A stretch of DNA of 64,000 bases from an uncultured Pelagibacteraceae bacterium (lineage in GTDB: Bacteria; Pseudomonadota; Alphaproteobacteria; Pelagibacterales; Pelagibacteraceae): NCBI GenBank assembly GCA_902579105.1, contig CACHFM010000002.1, forward strand, positions 62,001-126,000, given 5' to 3'. Shown in pieces: positions 19,398 to 28,622 of this stretch. Each line of letters begins with the position of its first letter. The stretch's first letter is position 1. The notes under the pieces are model-generated. The model ran no database searches, had not been told where the DNA came from, and saw only the letters and a program-made list of their open reading frames with translations. The position numbers and the translations under genes are program-made.

Positions 19398-19968
19398 AAA
19401 TTTTTAAAATAGCTTTTGGATATAATTTGTGTTCTTCAACTAAAATTTTTTTAGCAAGTGTTTTAGGTGTCTCATTTTTATTTAATCTGACTTTTTTTTG
19501 AAGAATAATTTTTCCAGAGTCTAATTTAGAGTTCACAAAATGAACAGTACAACCAGAGAATTTCTCTTTATTTTTAATTGCTCTATAATGAGTATTTAAA
19601 CCTTTGAACTTTGGGAGAAGAGAAGGGTGAATATTTAATATTTTTCCATTAAAATTTTTAATAAAATTTTTTGATAAAATTTTCATAAAACCAGCTAGAC
19701 ATATAAAATTTATTTTATTTTTTTTTAATTCTAAAAGTATTTTTTTTTCAGCTAAATTTATATTCTTAAAATTAATTATTTTTTTTTTAATATTAAAAAT
19801 TTTTCCAAAAATTAAACCTTTTGCTTTAGAATTATTGGAAATAATTAGATCTATAGATATTGGTGATTTTTTAAGATTAGAAAATTTTATAAGATTTTTT
19901 AAGTTACTTCCTGTTCCTGAAATAAAAACTGCAGTTTTTATCTTTTTAGATCCAGCTAATATTTCCAT
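19387..19968 (-). CDS. purN: Phosphoribosylglycinamide formyltransferase
   Basis: 193 aa. Adds a formyl group from 10-formyl-tetrahydrofolate to GAR in purine synthesis. Motifs: AVFISGTGSNLKNLI at the N-terminus, ICLAGFMKILSKNFI, and the catalytic signature LNIHPSLLPKFKGLNTH followed by GCTVHFVNSKLDSG with the conserved Asn/His/Asp. Overlaps the purM 3' end by 23 bases. Confidence 0.95.
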   Translation of the reverse strand: MEILAGSKKIKTAVFISGTGSNLKNLIKFSNLKKSPISIDLIISNNSKAKGLIFGKIFNIKKKIINFKNINLAEKKILLELKKNKINFICLAGFMKILSKNFIKNFNGKILNIHPSLLPKFKGLNTHYRAIKNKEKFSGCTVHFVNSKLDSGKIILQKKVRLNKNETPKTLAKKILVEEHKLYPKAILKIFSL

Positions 19969-20974
19969 TTAACTTAATTTTATTTTTACCTTTGGTTATA
20001 TTGCCTATTACATAAGGCTTATAATGTTTAGAAAAATATTTTTTAATTTTATTAAAATTTTTGGGACTTATTATTAAACAAAAACCTACACCACAATTAA
20101 ATGTTTTAAGCATTTCTTTATCAGTTATTCCATTTTTTTTTAGCCATTTAAAAATTTTAGAAGTTTTAATTTTACTTAAATTTATTTCTGCAATCAAATT
20201 ATTTGGAATAATTCTTTTTACATTATCAGCTAAACCACCACCTGTTATGTTAGCACATCCATTAATTAAATTATTTTCAATCAAATTAAGCACTTCCCTA
20301 ACATAAATCCTGGTTGGCTTTAGTAGTTCAGTTTTTAAAAATTTATTTTTTTTAATATTAATTTTTTTTTGATTAATAAGGTATCTTACTAAAGAGTAAC
20401 CATTTGAATGAAGTCCATTTGATGGGACAGCTAATATTAAATCATTTTCTTTAATTTTATTTTTATCTAAAATCTTATTTTTGCTAACCACTCCGACTGC
20501 GAAACCTGCAATATCTAATTTACCTTTTTCGTAAGTACCTGGCATTTCAGCAGTTTCACCACCGACCAACTCACATCCAGATAGCTTACATCCTTTTATG
20601 ATTCCTTTAATAATAGATTTAAGTTTGATTAAATCAATTTTGTTAATAGATATATAGTCTAAAAAAATAAGAGGTCTTGCGCCCTGAACAATTAAATCGT
20701 TTACGCTCATTGCAACCAAATCAATTCCAATTTTATCATATCTATTAAGAATATTTGCAATTTCAATTTTGGTACCTACACCATCAGTACATGCAACAAT
20801 TTTTGGTTGTTTTATATTTATAGGTATATCTGATATCGAACCAAAACCACCAATATTTGAAAACTTTTTTTTGCCTTTTTTTTTTGATGAGATGGATGAA
20901 ATGAAATTAACAAAACTATCAGCAGCAGCAATATTAACTCCACTTTTTTTATAGGTAAATATTTTTTTATTCAT
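19946..20974 (-). CDS. purM: Phosphoribosylformylglycinamidine cyclo-ligase (AIR synthetase)
   Basis: 342 aa. Closes the imidazole ring of the purine precursor using ATP. Recognised by the N-terminal YKKSGVNIAAADSFV, ACTDGVGTK, and LVGGETAEMPG. It forms an operon with purN. The start lies only 11 bases from the start of the divergent DUF2066 gene, so its promoter must extend into that coding sequence. Confidence 0.96.
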   Translation of the reverse strand: MNKKIFTYKKSGVNIAAADSFVNFISSISSKKKGKKKFSNIGGFGSISDIPINIKQPKIVACTDGVGTKIEIANILNRYDKIGIDLVAMSVNDLIVQGARPLIFLDYISINKIDLIKLKSIIKGIIKGCKLSGCELVGGETAEMPGTYEKGKLDIAGFAVGVVSKNKILDKNKIKENDLILAVPSNGLHSNGYSLVRYLINQKKINIKKNKFLKTELLKPTRIYVREVLNLIENNLINGCANITGGGLADNVKRIIPNNLIAEINLSKIKTSKIFKWLKKNGITDKEMLKTFNCGVGFCLIISPKNFNKIKKYFSKHYKPYVIGNITKGKNKIKLNGNISWI

Positions 20975-20985
20975 TAGTATGTTTT

Positions 20986-22056
20986 ATGAAATTTAATTTT
21001 AATTTTAAGAAACTATATATTTATTTTTTATTTCTAGCTTTATTAAATATTTTTTTTTCCACAGATTTTGTTCGTGCTAAGACATTCTCTATCAATGATA
21101 TAGAAATATCTACTCCATTTGAGATTAATTTTAATAAAAACAATATAATCGATGAAGGGTTTATTTTAGCTTTTGATGAATTAATTCTATCTATTGTTCA
21201 AACCAAAGATCAAAAAAAACTTCAAAAAACTTCGCCAAGAATTATTAAAGGAATGATTGAAACTTTCTCTATTAATGAAGAAAAATTTATTGATGAAATA
21301 TATTATTTAAATTTGAATGTATCTTTTAATAAAAAGAAAATATTTGCTCTATTAGAAAAAAAAAATATATTTCCATCTTTACCTGTAAAAAAAGATATTT
21401 TTTTTATTCCAATAATTATTGATGAAAACAAAGATGAGATTTTAATGTTTTCAGAAAATTATTTATTTAATAATTGGAATTTAGATAAAAAAAAATATCA
21501 TTTACTTAATTATATTTTACCAACAGAAGATCTTGAAGATTTTAATTTAGTAAAAAGTAAATTAAAAAATTTAGAAAATTATGACTTTCAGCAAATAATT
21601 AATAAGTATAATTTAAAAGACTATATAGTTATGATTGTTTATAAAAATAATGATGAAATAAGAGTTATTAATAAAATAAATTTTAATAAGACCATGGATT
21701 TAAAAAATCTAAAATTTAAAAGTTTAAACTTTAATAGTGACAAGGATATCAAAGAATTTATTGAAAATTTTAAAACTTTATATGAAAATTATTGGAAAAT
21801 TAAAAATGAAATTAATACTTCTGTTAAATTACCCTTAATAGTTTCAGTCGAAAATAAGGAAAATTCAAAAATTTCTGAATTTGAAAAACAATTAACAAAT
21901 ATAGATTTAATATATGATTTTTATATTTTAAAATTTAATAACAAGAATAATGTTTATAAAATTATATTTAATGGTTCTCCAGATAAATTTTTAAAAATCA
22001 TGAATAAAAATAATTATGAATTTGATATTCAAAACCAGATATGGGTATTAAGATGA
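20986..22056 (+). CDS. Secreted DUF2066-like protein of unknown function
   Basis: 356 aa. A hydrophobic N-terminal segment (about residues 9-29, ending FVRA) looks like a signal peptide, so the protein is probably periplasmic. The rest is charged, with no membrane segments and no catalytic motif that I recognise. Placement between purM and hdaA matches the DUF2066 proteins found there in alphaproteobacteria; the family name is therefore partly by context. An upstream ATG at 20979 is out of frame and stops after five codons. Its stop overlaps the hdaA start (ATGA). Confidence 0.65.
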   Translation: MKFNFNFKKLYIYFLFLALLNIFFSTDFVRAKTFSINDIEISTPFEINFNKNNIIDEGFILAFDELILSIVQTKDQKKLQKTSPRIIKGMIETFSINEEKFIDEIYYLNLNVSFNKKKIFALLEKKNIFPSLPVKKDIFFIPIIIDENKDEILMFSENYLFNNWNLDKKKYHLLNYILPTEDLEDFNLVKSKLKNLENYDFQQIINKYNLKDYIVMIVYKNNDEIRVINKINFNKTMDLKNLKFKSLNFNSDKDIKEFIENFKTLYENYWKIKNEINTSVKLPLIVSVENKENSKISEFEKQLTNIDLIYDFYILKFNNKNNVYKIIFNGSPDKFLKIMNKNNYEFDIQNQIWVLR

Positions 22057-22715
22057 GAAATTTAAATCAGTTAATTCTTAAGTTTGATTATGAGAAAAAT
22101 TTTAAAGATCAAGATTTCTATCTTTCTAAAAGCAATGAATATTCATTTAAACTATTAAATAGTTGGCCAAAATGGCAAAAAAATTTTATAAATTTAATTG
22201 GAGAAAAATTCTCAGGAAAAACACATCTGGTAAATATATTTATTGAAAAATTTAAAGGTATAAAAATAAATGCAAGTGAAATAACTAATCAATCTTTAAA
22301 AAAAATAAAGTTCTTTGAGAACGTTGTTGTTGAAGATCTTGATAGACAAGTAGATGAAAATTTGTTTTTCACACTATTAAATATTATTGATCAGGACAAT
22401 AAATATTTAATTGTTACAACAAAAATTCCTATTGTTGATATTTCTTTTAAATTAGATGATTTAAATTCTAGATCTAAAAATTTTCTTTTATCTAATATCA
22501 AGAAACCCGAAGATGATTTAATGTTTGCATTAATTTTAAAAAACCTTTCAGATAGACAAATTTCTATAAATAAAAAGTTGATAGACTTTATTATCAAAAG
22601 AATTGATAGATCTTATGGTAAAATTTTTGATTTTATATATAAAATTGACGAAATTAGTTTAAAAAGAAAAAAACCAATCGATTTTAAAATTATAAAAGAA
22701 GCTTTAGGAGAATAA
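22053..22715 (+). CDS. hdaA: DnaA-related regulator HdaA (replication initiation control)
   Basis: 220 aa from the ATG at 22053, which overlaps the preceding stop as ATGA; an in-frame ATG at 22041 would add four residues. It resembles the DnaA AAA+ domain without the C-terminal DNA-binding domain. A degenerate Walker A GEKFSGKTHLVN and a Walker B-like VVVEDLD are present, followed by KKPEDDLMFALILKNLSDRQ resembling sensor-II regions. In Caulobacter, HdaA stimulates ATP hydrolysis on DnaA. aspS follows with no gap. Confidence 0.82.
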   Translation: MRNLNQLILKFDYEKNFKDQDFYLSKSNEYSFKLLNSWPKWQKNFINLIGEKFSGKTHLVNIFIEKFKGIKINASEITNQSLKKIKFFENVVVEDLDRQVDENLFFTLLNIIDQDNKYLIVTTKIPIVDISFKLDDLNSRSKNFLLSNIKKPEDDLMFALILKNLSDRQISINKKLIDFIIKRIDRSYGKIFDFIYKIDEISLKRKKPIDFKIIKEALGE

Positions 22716-24500
22716 TTGAATAAGTATAGAACTCATAACTGCAGTGAACTAAGAAAAAAAGATATTGGTAATACAATTTCTCTTTCTGGCTGGATAAATA
22801 AGAAACGAGATCATGGTAATTTGTTATTTATTGATCTTCGAGATAATTATGGAATTACACAGTGTATTATAGATAAGGGAAATAAAAACTTTTTAGATTT
22901 AGAAAAAACTCAACTAGAAACTGTCATAAAGATAGAGGGAAAAGTTGTTAATCGTTCAAATGAAACTATCAATAAAGATATCAAAACAGGAGAGATAGAA
23001 GTTGCAATTGATAAATTTGAAATTTTAGGTACATGCAAAGAATTACCAATGCCTGTTTTTAGTGATCAAGAGTATGCTGAAGAAATCAGATTAAAATATA
23101 GATTTTTAGATTTAAGAAGAAAAAAAATCCATGAAAATATAATTTTGAGATCTAAAGTAATTTCTTTTATCAGAGATGAAATGATTAAATTTGGTTTTTT
23201 GGAATTTCAAACACCTATATTGACCTCATCTAGTCCTGAGGGAGCAAGAGATTTTCTTGTGCCAAGTAGATTAAATCCAGGAAAATTTTATGCTTTACCT
23301 CAAGCACCACAACAATTTAAACAATTAATTATGGTTTCAGGATTTGATAAGTATTTTCAAATTGCACCTTGCTTTAGAGATGAAGATGCAAGAGCTGATA
23401 GAAGCCCAGGAGAATTTTATCAATTAGATTTAGAAATGTCTTTTGTTGAACAGGAGGATATTTTTAACGTTGTTGAAAAACTATTAGTTAATACTTTTAA
23501 AAAGTTTTCAAATAAAAAATTAATGTATAACAAATTTCCAAAAATTTCTTATTTAGATGCAATGTTAATGTATGGCACTGACAAACCAGACTTAAGAAAT
23601 CCTTTAATTATAAATGATATTACAGAAATTTTTACACGTGATGATGTATCGTTTGAAATTTTTAAAAAATTAGTGAAATCAGGTTCTAAAGTTAGATGTA
23701 TATCAACTAAAAATACAAAAGATAAACCCAGAAGTTTTTTTGATGGTATTGATAAGTGGGCAAAAGATGAAGGATATTCAGGTTTGGCGTATTTTACAAT
23801 TGAAAAAGATGGTGAACTTTCAGCAAAAGGCCCTATAGGAAAATTTTTTTCTAAGGAAGCTATAATGGAAATAATGAAAAAAACAAATTCAGAAGTAGGT
23901 GATAGCATCTTTCTTGCATGTGGGAAACAAAAAGAATTAGAAAAAATTACATCTCAAGCTAGAGATAAGATCGCTAATGAGTTGGAATTAATAGATGATA
24001 ATATTTTTGCTTTTTGTTGGATTGTAGATTACCCAATGTTTGAAAGGGATGAAATAACAAACAATATTAAATTTAGTCACAATCCTTTTTCTATGCCACA
24101 AGGTGACTTGAGTAATAAAAATTTAGAAAATCCTTTAGATATACTAGCTTATCAATATGATATTGTTTGTAACGGAATAGAACTTTCATCTGGTGCAATA
24201 AGAAATCACAAACCAGAGCTTATGTATAAATTATTTTCAATAGCTGGATATAATAAAAATCAAGTTGATGAAAAATTTACCGGGATGATTAATGCTTTAA
24301 GTTATGGTGCGCCACCTCATGGAGGAATTGCACCAGGTATAGATAGAATAGTCATGTTACTGGCTAATGAAAAAAATATTAGAGAAGTTACTATGTTTCC
24401 AATGAATCAAAATGCACAAGATTTAATGATGAATGCACCATCTGATGTTGATGAACAACAATTAAAAGAACTTAATCTTGCTTTAAAAATAAAAAAGTAA
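22716..24500 (+). CDS. aspS: Aspartyl-tRNA synthetase
   Basis: 594 aa class II synthetase. N-terminal anticodon-binding OB fold (about residues 1-110), catalytic core with motif 2 FRDEDARADRSPGEFYQLD and motif 3 GIAPGIDRIVML, and the bacterial GAD insertion in between. The start is a TTG that abuts the hdaA stop codon directly; the next residues NKYRTHNCSELR match the normal N-terminus. In bacteria lacking AsnRS or GlnRS it may be non-discriminating, which cannot be decided here. Confidence 0.97.
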   Translation: MNKYRTHNCSELRKKDIGNTISLSGWINKKRDHGNLLFIDLRDNYGITQCIIDKGNKNFLDLEKTQLETVIKIEGKVVNRSNETINKDIKTGEIEVAIDKFEILGTCKELPMPVFSDQEYAEEIRLKYRFLDLRRKKIHENIILRSKVISFIRDEMIKFGFLEFQTPILTSSSPEGARDFLVPSRLNPGKFYALPQAPQQFKQLIMVSGFDKYFQIAPCFRDEDARADRSPGEFYQLDLEMSFVEQEDIFNVVEKLLVNTFKKFSNKKLMYNKFPKISYLDAMLMYGTDKPDLRNPLIINDITEIFTRDDVSFEIFKKLVKSGSKVRCISTKNTKDKPRSFFDGIDKWAKDEGYSGLAYFTIEKDGELSAKGPIGKFFSKEAIMEIMKKTNSEVGDSIFLACGKQKELEKITSQARDKIANELELIDDNIFAFCWIVDYPMFERDEITNNIKFSHNPFSMPQGDLSNKNLENPLDILAYQYDIVCNGIELSSGAIRNHKPELMYKLFSIAGYNKNQVDEKFTGMINALSYGAPPHGGIAPGIDRIVMLLANEKNIREVTMFPMNQNAQDLMMNAPSDVDEQQLKELNLALKIKK

Positions 24501-24503
24501 AAG

Positions 24504-25328
24504 TTATTTTTTTCCTTTTAAGTTAATTTTAACATCTGAAAGATCGACAAGGTTTTTTTTATAGTTATTTCTAACAAAACCCTTACTAGTTATATCTTTA
24601 ACAATTTTTAATAATTGATTTTGATCTTCAGAATTATCTTCATCTAAAGTATTTATCTCATTAGCTCCGATTGATGGTGTGTGAGCCAGATCCTCTCTAT
24701 TTTGGTAAGAGATAGCAAGTTCTCTGAAAATATAATCTAATATTGAGCTTGCACTTAATATTCTATCGTTTCCTACAACATTTCCAGAAGGTTCAAATTT
24801 TGTACCAACAAATGCGCTGATAAACTCATCTAGAGGAACACCATATTGAAGACCAAGAGATACGGCTATAGCAAAATTGTTCATTAAAGCTTTTACTAAC
24901 TCACCTTCTTTGCTTGTATCAATAAAAATTTCACCAATTTTACCATCTTCGTATTCTCCAGTATGTAGATAAACTTTATGGTCCCCAATAGTTGCTTTTT
25001 GGATATAGCCTTTTCTTCTATCAGGCATTCCAAATCTTTTGCTACTTCTTTCAGAGGTTTTATTTAATTTAGTAATAATATTTTCTTTATTTTCGACTAT
25101 ATTTTCGTTTTTATTACTTATAATTTCGATTTTTTTATCTTTTACACCATTTTTTTCATTAGGATTAAGGCTTTTTGTTTTTCTATTATCTAATTTAACA
25201 TCAAGAACTTCATATTTACCATCATCTCTTTTTTCTAAATCTTTCAATTTTCTTTCACTAATATCATCTAGGTAATGATTAACTTTAAAAGTACAGGTGT
25301 AATAAGTTTCAACTAAATATTTTGCCAT
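24504..25328 (-). CDS. Free-standing protein resembling the C-terminal region of B12-dependent ribonucleotide reductase
   Basis: 274 aa. Residues about 99-215 ([19 protein letters not shown] through [34 protein letters not shown] and [15 protein letters not shown]) closely resemble the tail of class II NrdJ reductases, the TSCPD-type region. The catalytic barrel and the C-terminal Cys pair of full-length NrdJ are absent; the only Cys is at residue 12. The first 60 residues ([16 protein letters not shown]) and an Asn/Lys-rich linker are separate. Function unknown: possible regulatory or accessory subunit or relic. Monocistronic, with 117 bases upstream. Confidence 0.7.
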   Translation of the reverse strand: MAKYLVETYYTCTFKVNHYLDDISERKLKDLEKRDDGKYEVLDVKLDNRKTKSLNPNEKNGVKDKKIEIISNKNENIVENKENIITKLNKTSERSSKRFGMPDRRKGYIQKATIGDHKVYLHTGEYEDGKIGEIFIDTSKEGELVKALMNNFAIAVSLGLQYGVPLDEFISAFVGTKFEPSGNVVGNDRILSASSILDYIFRELAISYQNREDLAHTPSIGANEINTLDEDNSEDQNQLLKIVKDITSKGFVRNNYKKNLVDLSDVKINLKGKK

Positions 25329-25445
25329 TTAACCTCAATAATTTTAATTTTAATTTGAATATTGAATCAATTTATTTATATACATATTCATATTTTAGTC
25401 TAATTTAAATTTTACAATTTTTAATTGAATAAATTATAAATTTTT

Positions 25446-25805
25446 ATGTTGACACTTTTTAAAAAAATTTTCACTTGGTGGAATCAAGATACTTTTGGAA
25501 CTAGATTAAAGACAATTTTTTTTGGTAAATTTATTGGTAAAGATGATTCAGGAAATATGTATTACGAAAGTAAAAATGGTAAAAGGTGGGTTATTTATTC
25601 AAATACTGTAGATGCATCAAAAATACCTGTAGAGTGGTATTCTTGGATACATTATATGCCTAACAAAATTCAAACAAACCATAATCTTGATAAATATGAC
25701 TGGCAAAAACCACATCAATCTAATTTGACTGGTACTGAAGATGCCTATTATCCAAATAAAAATAAAAATGGAAACAAAAAAAAATATTCAAGTTGGAAAG
25801 AATAA
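25446..25805 (+). CDS. NADH:ubiquinone oxidoreductase NDUFA12-family subunit
   Basis: 119 aa. Accessory complex I protein shared between alphaproteobacteria and mitochondria (B17.2 family). The sequence shows FGKFIGKDDSGNMYYESK, KRWVIYS and VPVEWYSWIHYM-like segments typical of the family, and a C-terminal Asn/Lys-rich tail. The nuo operon is not in the window; in alphaproteobacteria this gene is regularly placed apart, next to the DUF2155 gene, as here. Confidence 0.9.
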   Translation: MLTLFKKIFTWWNQDTFGTRLKTIFFGKFIGKDDSGNMYYESKNGKRWVIYSNTVDASKIPVEWYSWIHYMPNKIQTNHNLDKYDWQKPHQSNLTGTEDAYYPNKNKNGNKKKYSSWKE

Positions 25806-26175
25806 ATATATATTATTTTTTTTTACTTTCTTAGTTTATTTTTCTTTTATCAATTTCTCAAATACTCAAAATAAACTAGAAGGATCTTATACTGATATAA
25901 AGATTTTAGATAAAATAAGTTCTAAGAATACTTTACTTGAATTAAAAAATGGAGAATTGATTACATATAACGATCTATCAATTAAAAGTTTAAAGTGTAA
26001 AAACTCAGAGTTTGATGATGATCCTGAAATTACAGCATATATTCAAGTAAAAGATTTAACTAATAAAAATAATGATGAAGTGTATATATTTAATGGATGG
26101 ATGTTTTCATCAAGCCCATCAATAGTACCTTTTGATCATCCTGTTTATGATATTTGGTTAATTAGTTGTTATTAA
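25768..26175 (+). CDS. Exported DUF2155-family protein
   Basis: 135 aa from the ATG at 25768; an in-frame ATG at 25741 would add nine residues. Either start overlaps the NDUFA12 gene by 38 bases or more, because no later ATG/GTG/TTG precedes the hydrophobic signal segment (YILFFFTFLVYFSFI). The mature part has VYIFNGWMFSSSPSIVPFDHPVYDIWLISC, the recognisable DUF2155 end. Function unknown; the gene is a conserved neighbour of NDUFA12 in alphaproteobacteria. It converges on accC with shared TTAA stop bases. Confidence 0.8.
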   Translation: METKKNIQVGKNKYILFFFTFLVYFSFINFSNTQNKLEGSYTDIKILDKISSKNTLLELKNGELITYNDLSIKSLKCKNSEFDDDPEITAYIQVKDLTNKNNDEVYIFNGWMFSSSPSIVPFDHPVYDIWLISCY

Positions 26176-27509
26176 ACTATAGTATCTTTATCAAGCCAGC
26201 TTACATTGAAGTCAGAATTTATAAATTTTTTATGATTTAATAGTTTTTTATGAAGCGGGATAGTTGTTGTGATTCCTTCAATTACAAACTCATCTAAAGA
26301 TCTATTCATTCTTTGAATAGCTTCAGTTCTATTTCTACCGTGACAAATCAATTTACAAACCATACTGTCATAGTATGGAGTTACTTTATAACCTTGAAAT
26401 ATCGAACCATCTACTCTTGTTCTAAAGCCTGATGGCTGATGACACATTTGAATTATACCAGGTGAAGGTTGAAAGTTTTTGCTTGCATCTTCTGCGTTAA
26501 TTCTACATTCAATTGCGTGGCCTCTTGGCATTATATCACTTTGTTTTAATGCTGTATTTCCTGTAAAAGCAATCCAAATTTGTTCTTTAATAATATCTAT
26601 TCCAGTAACCATTTCTGTAACTGGGTGTTCTACTTGAACTCTTGTATTCATCTCTAAAAAATAAAATTTTTCATCTTCATAAATAAATTCAACTGTTCCA
26701 GCTCCCATATAATCGATTTTGGACACCATATTGACTGTTTTTTCAAAAAGTTCTTTTCTAATTTCATCATTTAAAACTGGACTAGGAGTTTCCTCTATTA
26801 ATTTTTGATGTCTTCTTTGGACTGAACAATCTCTTTCATGCAGATGAATAACTCTATTTTTTCCTGCTAAAATTTGAACTTCAATATGTCTAGGATTTTG
26901 AAAAAATTTTTCTATATATACCTCATCATTACTAAAGTATTTTTGTGCTTCCAGTTTTGCTGTAGAAAATAAAGTTTCAAATTCTTCTTCTTTATAAACA
27001 ATTTTCATACCTTTGCCACCACCACCGCCTGATGCTTTAATTAAAACTGGAAAACCGATTTTTTTACATAATTCTTTTGCTTGTTTTATATCTTTAATTC
27101 CACCTTCAGAGCCTTCTATTACTGGTAATCCATTTTCTTTAGCTATTTTTTTTGCTTGAATTTTATCTCCCATCATTTCGATTGATTTTGAAGATGCTCC
27201 AATAAATTTTATTTTATTTTCTTCAAGTATTCTTGCAAAATTAGCATTTTCAGACAAAAAACCATATCCGGGATGCACAGCTTCAGCATTTGTAAGTTCT
27301 ATCGCTGACATTAAAGCAGGAATATTTAAGTAACTATTTGCAGGTTGATGGGATCCTATACATACACTCTCATCTGCCATTCTAACATGCATGCTTTCTC
27401 TATCAACATCAGAGTGAACGGCAACTGTTTCAATTCCCCATTCCTTACAGGCTCTAATAATTCTAACTGCAATTTCTCCACGGTTTGCAATTAAAATTTT
27501 TTTAAACAT
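26172..27509 (-). CDS. accC: Acetyl-CoA carboxylase, biotin carboxylase subunit
   Basis: 445 aa. Carboxylates biotin on AccB using ATP and bicarbonate. Clear motifs: KKILIANRGEIAVRIIRA, HPGYGFLSEN, the glycine-rich ATP lid KASGGGGGKGM, ERDCSVQRRHQKLIEE and FLEMNTRVQVEHPVTE. Length matches the free-standing AccC rather than the longer propionyl- or pyruvate-carboxylase alpha subunits. Follows accB after 3 bases. Confidence 0.96.
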   Translation of the reverse strand: MFKKILIANRGEIAVRIIRACKEWGIETVAVHSDVDRESMHVRMADESVCIGSHQPANSYLNIPALMSAIELTNAEAVHPGYGFLSENANFARILEENKIKFIGASSKSIEMMGDKIQAKKIAKENGLPVIEGSEGGIKDIKQAKELCKKIGFPVLIKASGGGGGKGMKIVYKEEEFETLFSTAKLEAQKYFSNDEVYIEKFFQNPRHIEVQILAGKNRVIHLHERDCSVQRRHQKLIEETPSPVLNDEIRKELFEKTVNMVSKIDYMGAGTVEFIYEDEKFYFLEMNTRVQVEHPVTEMVTGIDIIKEQIWIAFTGNTALKQSDIMPRGHAIECRINAEDASKNFQPSPGIIQMCHQPSGFRTRVDGSIFQGYKVTPYYDSMVCKLICHGRNRTEAIQRMNRSLDEFVIEGITTTIPLHKKLLNHKKFINSDFNVSWLDKDTIV

Positions 27510-27512
27510 TAT

Positions 27513-27947
27513 TTATTCAAGAATAATAATAGTTTGACCAAACTCGACAGGTTGACCATCTTCTACACACACTTCTTTTACAACACCATCAGATGTTGAA
27601 GGCACATGATTCATTGTTTTCATTGCTTCAACGATCATTATAGTATCACCTTTTTTAATTTTTTTTCCAATTTCAACAAATTTTTTCGCTCCTGGTTCTG
27701 GAGCGTGATATGCAGTTCCGATAATTGGAGATGTAATTTCTATTCCTGTTTTGACATTGGTTTTACTTGTAAGATTTTCTTTTTGAGAATTTAAATTTGG
27801 TGTCTCTAAAGCCGACTGATTATTAATTGACAAATTATTTTTTGATACTTTAATTTTTTTATCTTTCTCAGTAATTTCTATTTCTGTTAGATTAAATTCA
27901 TCTAAATATTCAGTTAGTTCTTTAATAATACTTTTATCAATTTTCAT
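27513..27947 (-). CDS. accB: Acetyl-CoA carboxylase biotin carboxyl carrier protein
   Basis: 144 aa. The C-terminal biotinyl domain holds VEAMKTMNHV with the modified Lys110; a flexible Asn/Ser/Lys-rich linker (about residues 35-65) separates it from the N-terminal helix MKIDKSIIKELTEYLDEFNLTEIEI. Fits the aroQ-accB-accC order, overlapping aroQ by 11 bases. Confidence 0.96.
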   Translation of the reverse strand: MKIDKSIIKELTEYLDEFNLTEIEITEKDKKIKVSKNNLSINNQSALETPNLNSQKENLTSKTNVKTGIEITSPIIGTAYHAPEPGAKKFVEIGKKIKKGDTIMIVEAMKTMNHVPSTSDGVVKEVCVEDGQPVEFGQTIIILE

Positions 27948-28383
27948 TTTTTAAGATCTTTTGGATGGAAATTATGGCCAAAATATAACCTTCTGTTCCT
28001 AAACCAAAAATTCCTCCAGTAGCTATATCGCTTATAAGAGATTTATGTCTAAATTTCTCTCTTTTATAGATATTTGAAATATGTAATTCAATTATAGGTT
28101 TTTTAAATAAATCTAGAGCATCTCTTATTGCAACCGATGTATGAGTGAATCCAGCAGCATTAATTATCATTCCATCGTAATTTTTTCTGGCATCTTGTAT
28201 TAAATTAACCAACTCTCCTTCAATATTTGATTGAGAAAATTCTAAATTAATTCCGATCTCTTTAGCTTTTTTTAAACAATTATCCTTTAAATCTTTAAAA
28301 TTCATAGAACCATATTGTGATTGTTCTCTTTCTCCTAATAGATTAAGATTTGGACCATTAATAATAATAATTTTATTATTCAT
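27937..28383 (-). CDS. aroQ: 3-dehydroquinate dehydratase, type II
   Basis: 148 aa. Third step of the shikimate pathway. Family motifs are GPNLNLLGEREQSQYG, containing the catalytic Tyr, then NAAGFTHTSVAIRDAL, ELHISNIYKREKFRHKS and GLGTEGY. Heads the leftward aroQ-accB-accC operon, divergent from thiS with 16 bases between the start codons. Confidence 0.96.
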   Translation of the reverse strand: MNNKIIIINGPNLNLLGEREQSQYGSMNFKDLKDNCLKKAKEIGINLEFSQSNIEGELVNLIQDARKNYDGMIINAAGFTHTSVAIRDALDLFKKPIIELHISNIYKREKFRHKSLISDIATGGIFGLGTEGYILAIISIQKILKNEN

Positions 28384-28399
28384 TCAGCATTTATATACG

Positions 28400-28618
28400 A
28401 TGAAAAAAATAAAAAAAATAAAAATTAGGGTGAATGGTAAAGTTAAATCTATATCTAAAGATTATAAAATGTCAGATTTGGTTAAAAATCTCAAAATACC
28501 AATAAAAAAAGTAGCAATTGAACTTAATCAAGAAATAATAGATAAAAAAAAAATTAATAAAATTTATGTTAAAAATAATGATAAAATTGAAATAGTTCAT
28601 TTTATTGGAGGTGGCTAA
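28400..28618 (+). CDS. thiS: Sulfur carrier protein ThiS
   Basis: 72 aa. Ubiquitin-fold sulfur carrier for the thiazole ring of thiamine. It begins with a basic stretch, then IRVNGKVKSI, and ends FIGGG; the terminal Gly-Gly is normally adenylated and converted to a thiocarboxylate. It is directly followed by thiG, whose ribosome-binding sequence lies in the Gly codons. ThiF, ThiO and ThiE genes are not adjacent. Confidence 0.9.
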   Translation: MKKIKKIKIRVNGKVKSISKDYKMSDLVKNLKIPIKKVAIELNQEIIDKKKINKIYVKNNDKIEIVHFIGGG

Positions 28619-28622
28619 TTTG
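28607..28622 (+). promoter_or_regulatory. thiG ribosome-binding site inside the ThiS Gly-Gly codons, with TTG start
   Basis: GGAGG at 28607-28611 is a strong Shine-Dalgarno sequence and simultaneously encodes the terminal glycines of ThiS. It lies 8 bases before a TTG at 28620-28622, which is the first start candidate after the thiS stop (28616-28618). Earlier in-frame TTG (28605) and GTG (28611) codons lie within the Shine-Dalgarno itself. Confidence 0.7.

Noticed and set aside
24504-25328. Interpretation as a truncated full-length NrdJ pseudogene
   Set aside because: It has its own start and distinct N-terminal segment, no remnant of the catalytic barrel upstream, and an intact frame.
28392-28397. 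TATATA just before the thiS start as a -10 element
   Set aside because: It lies 3 bases before the ATG, so transcription would start inside the gene; a chance match in AT-rich DNA is likelier.
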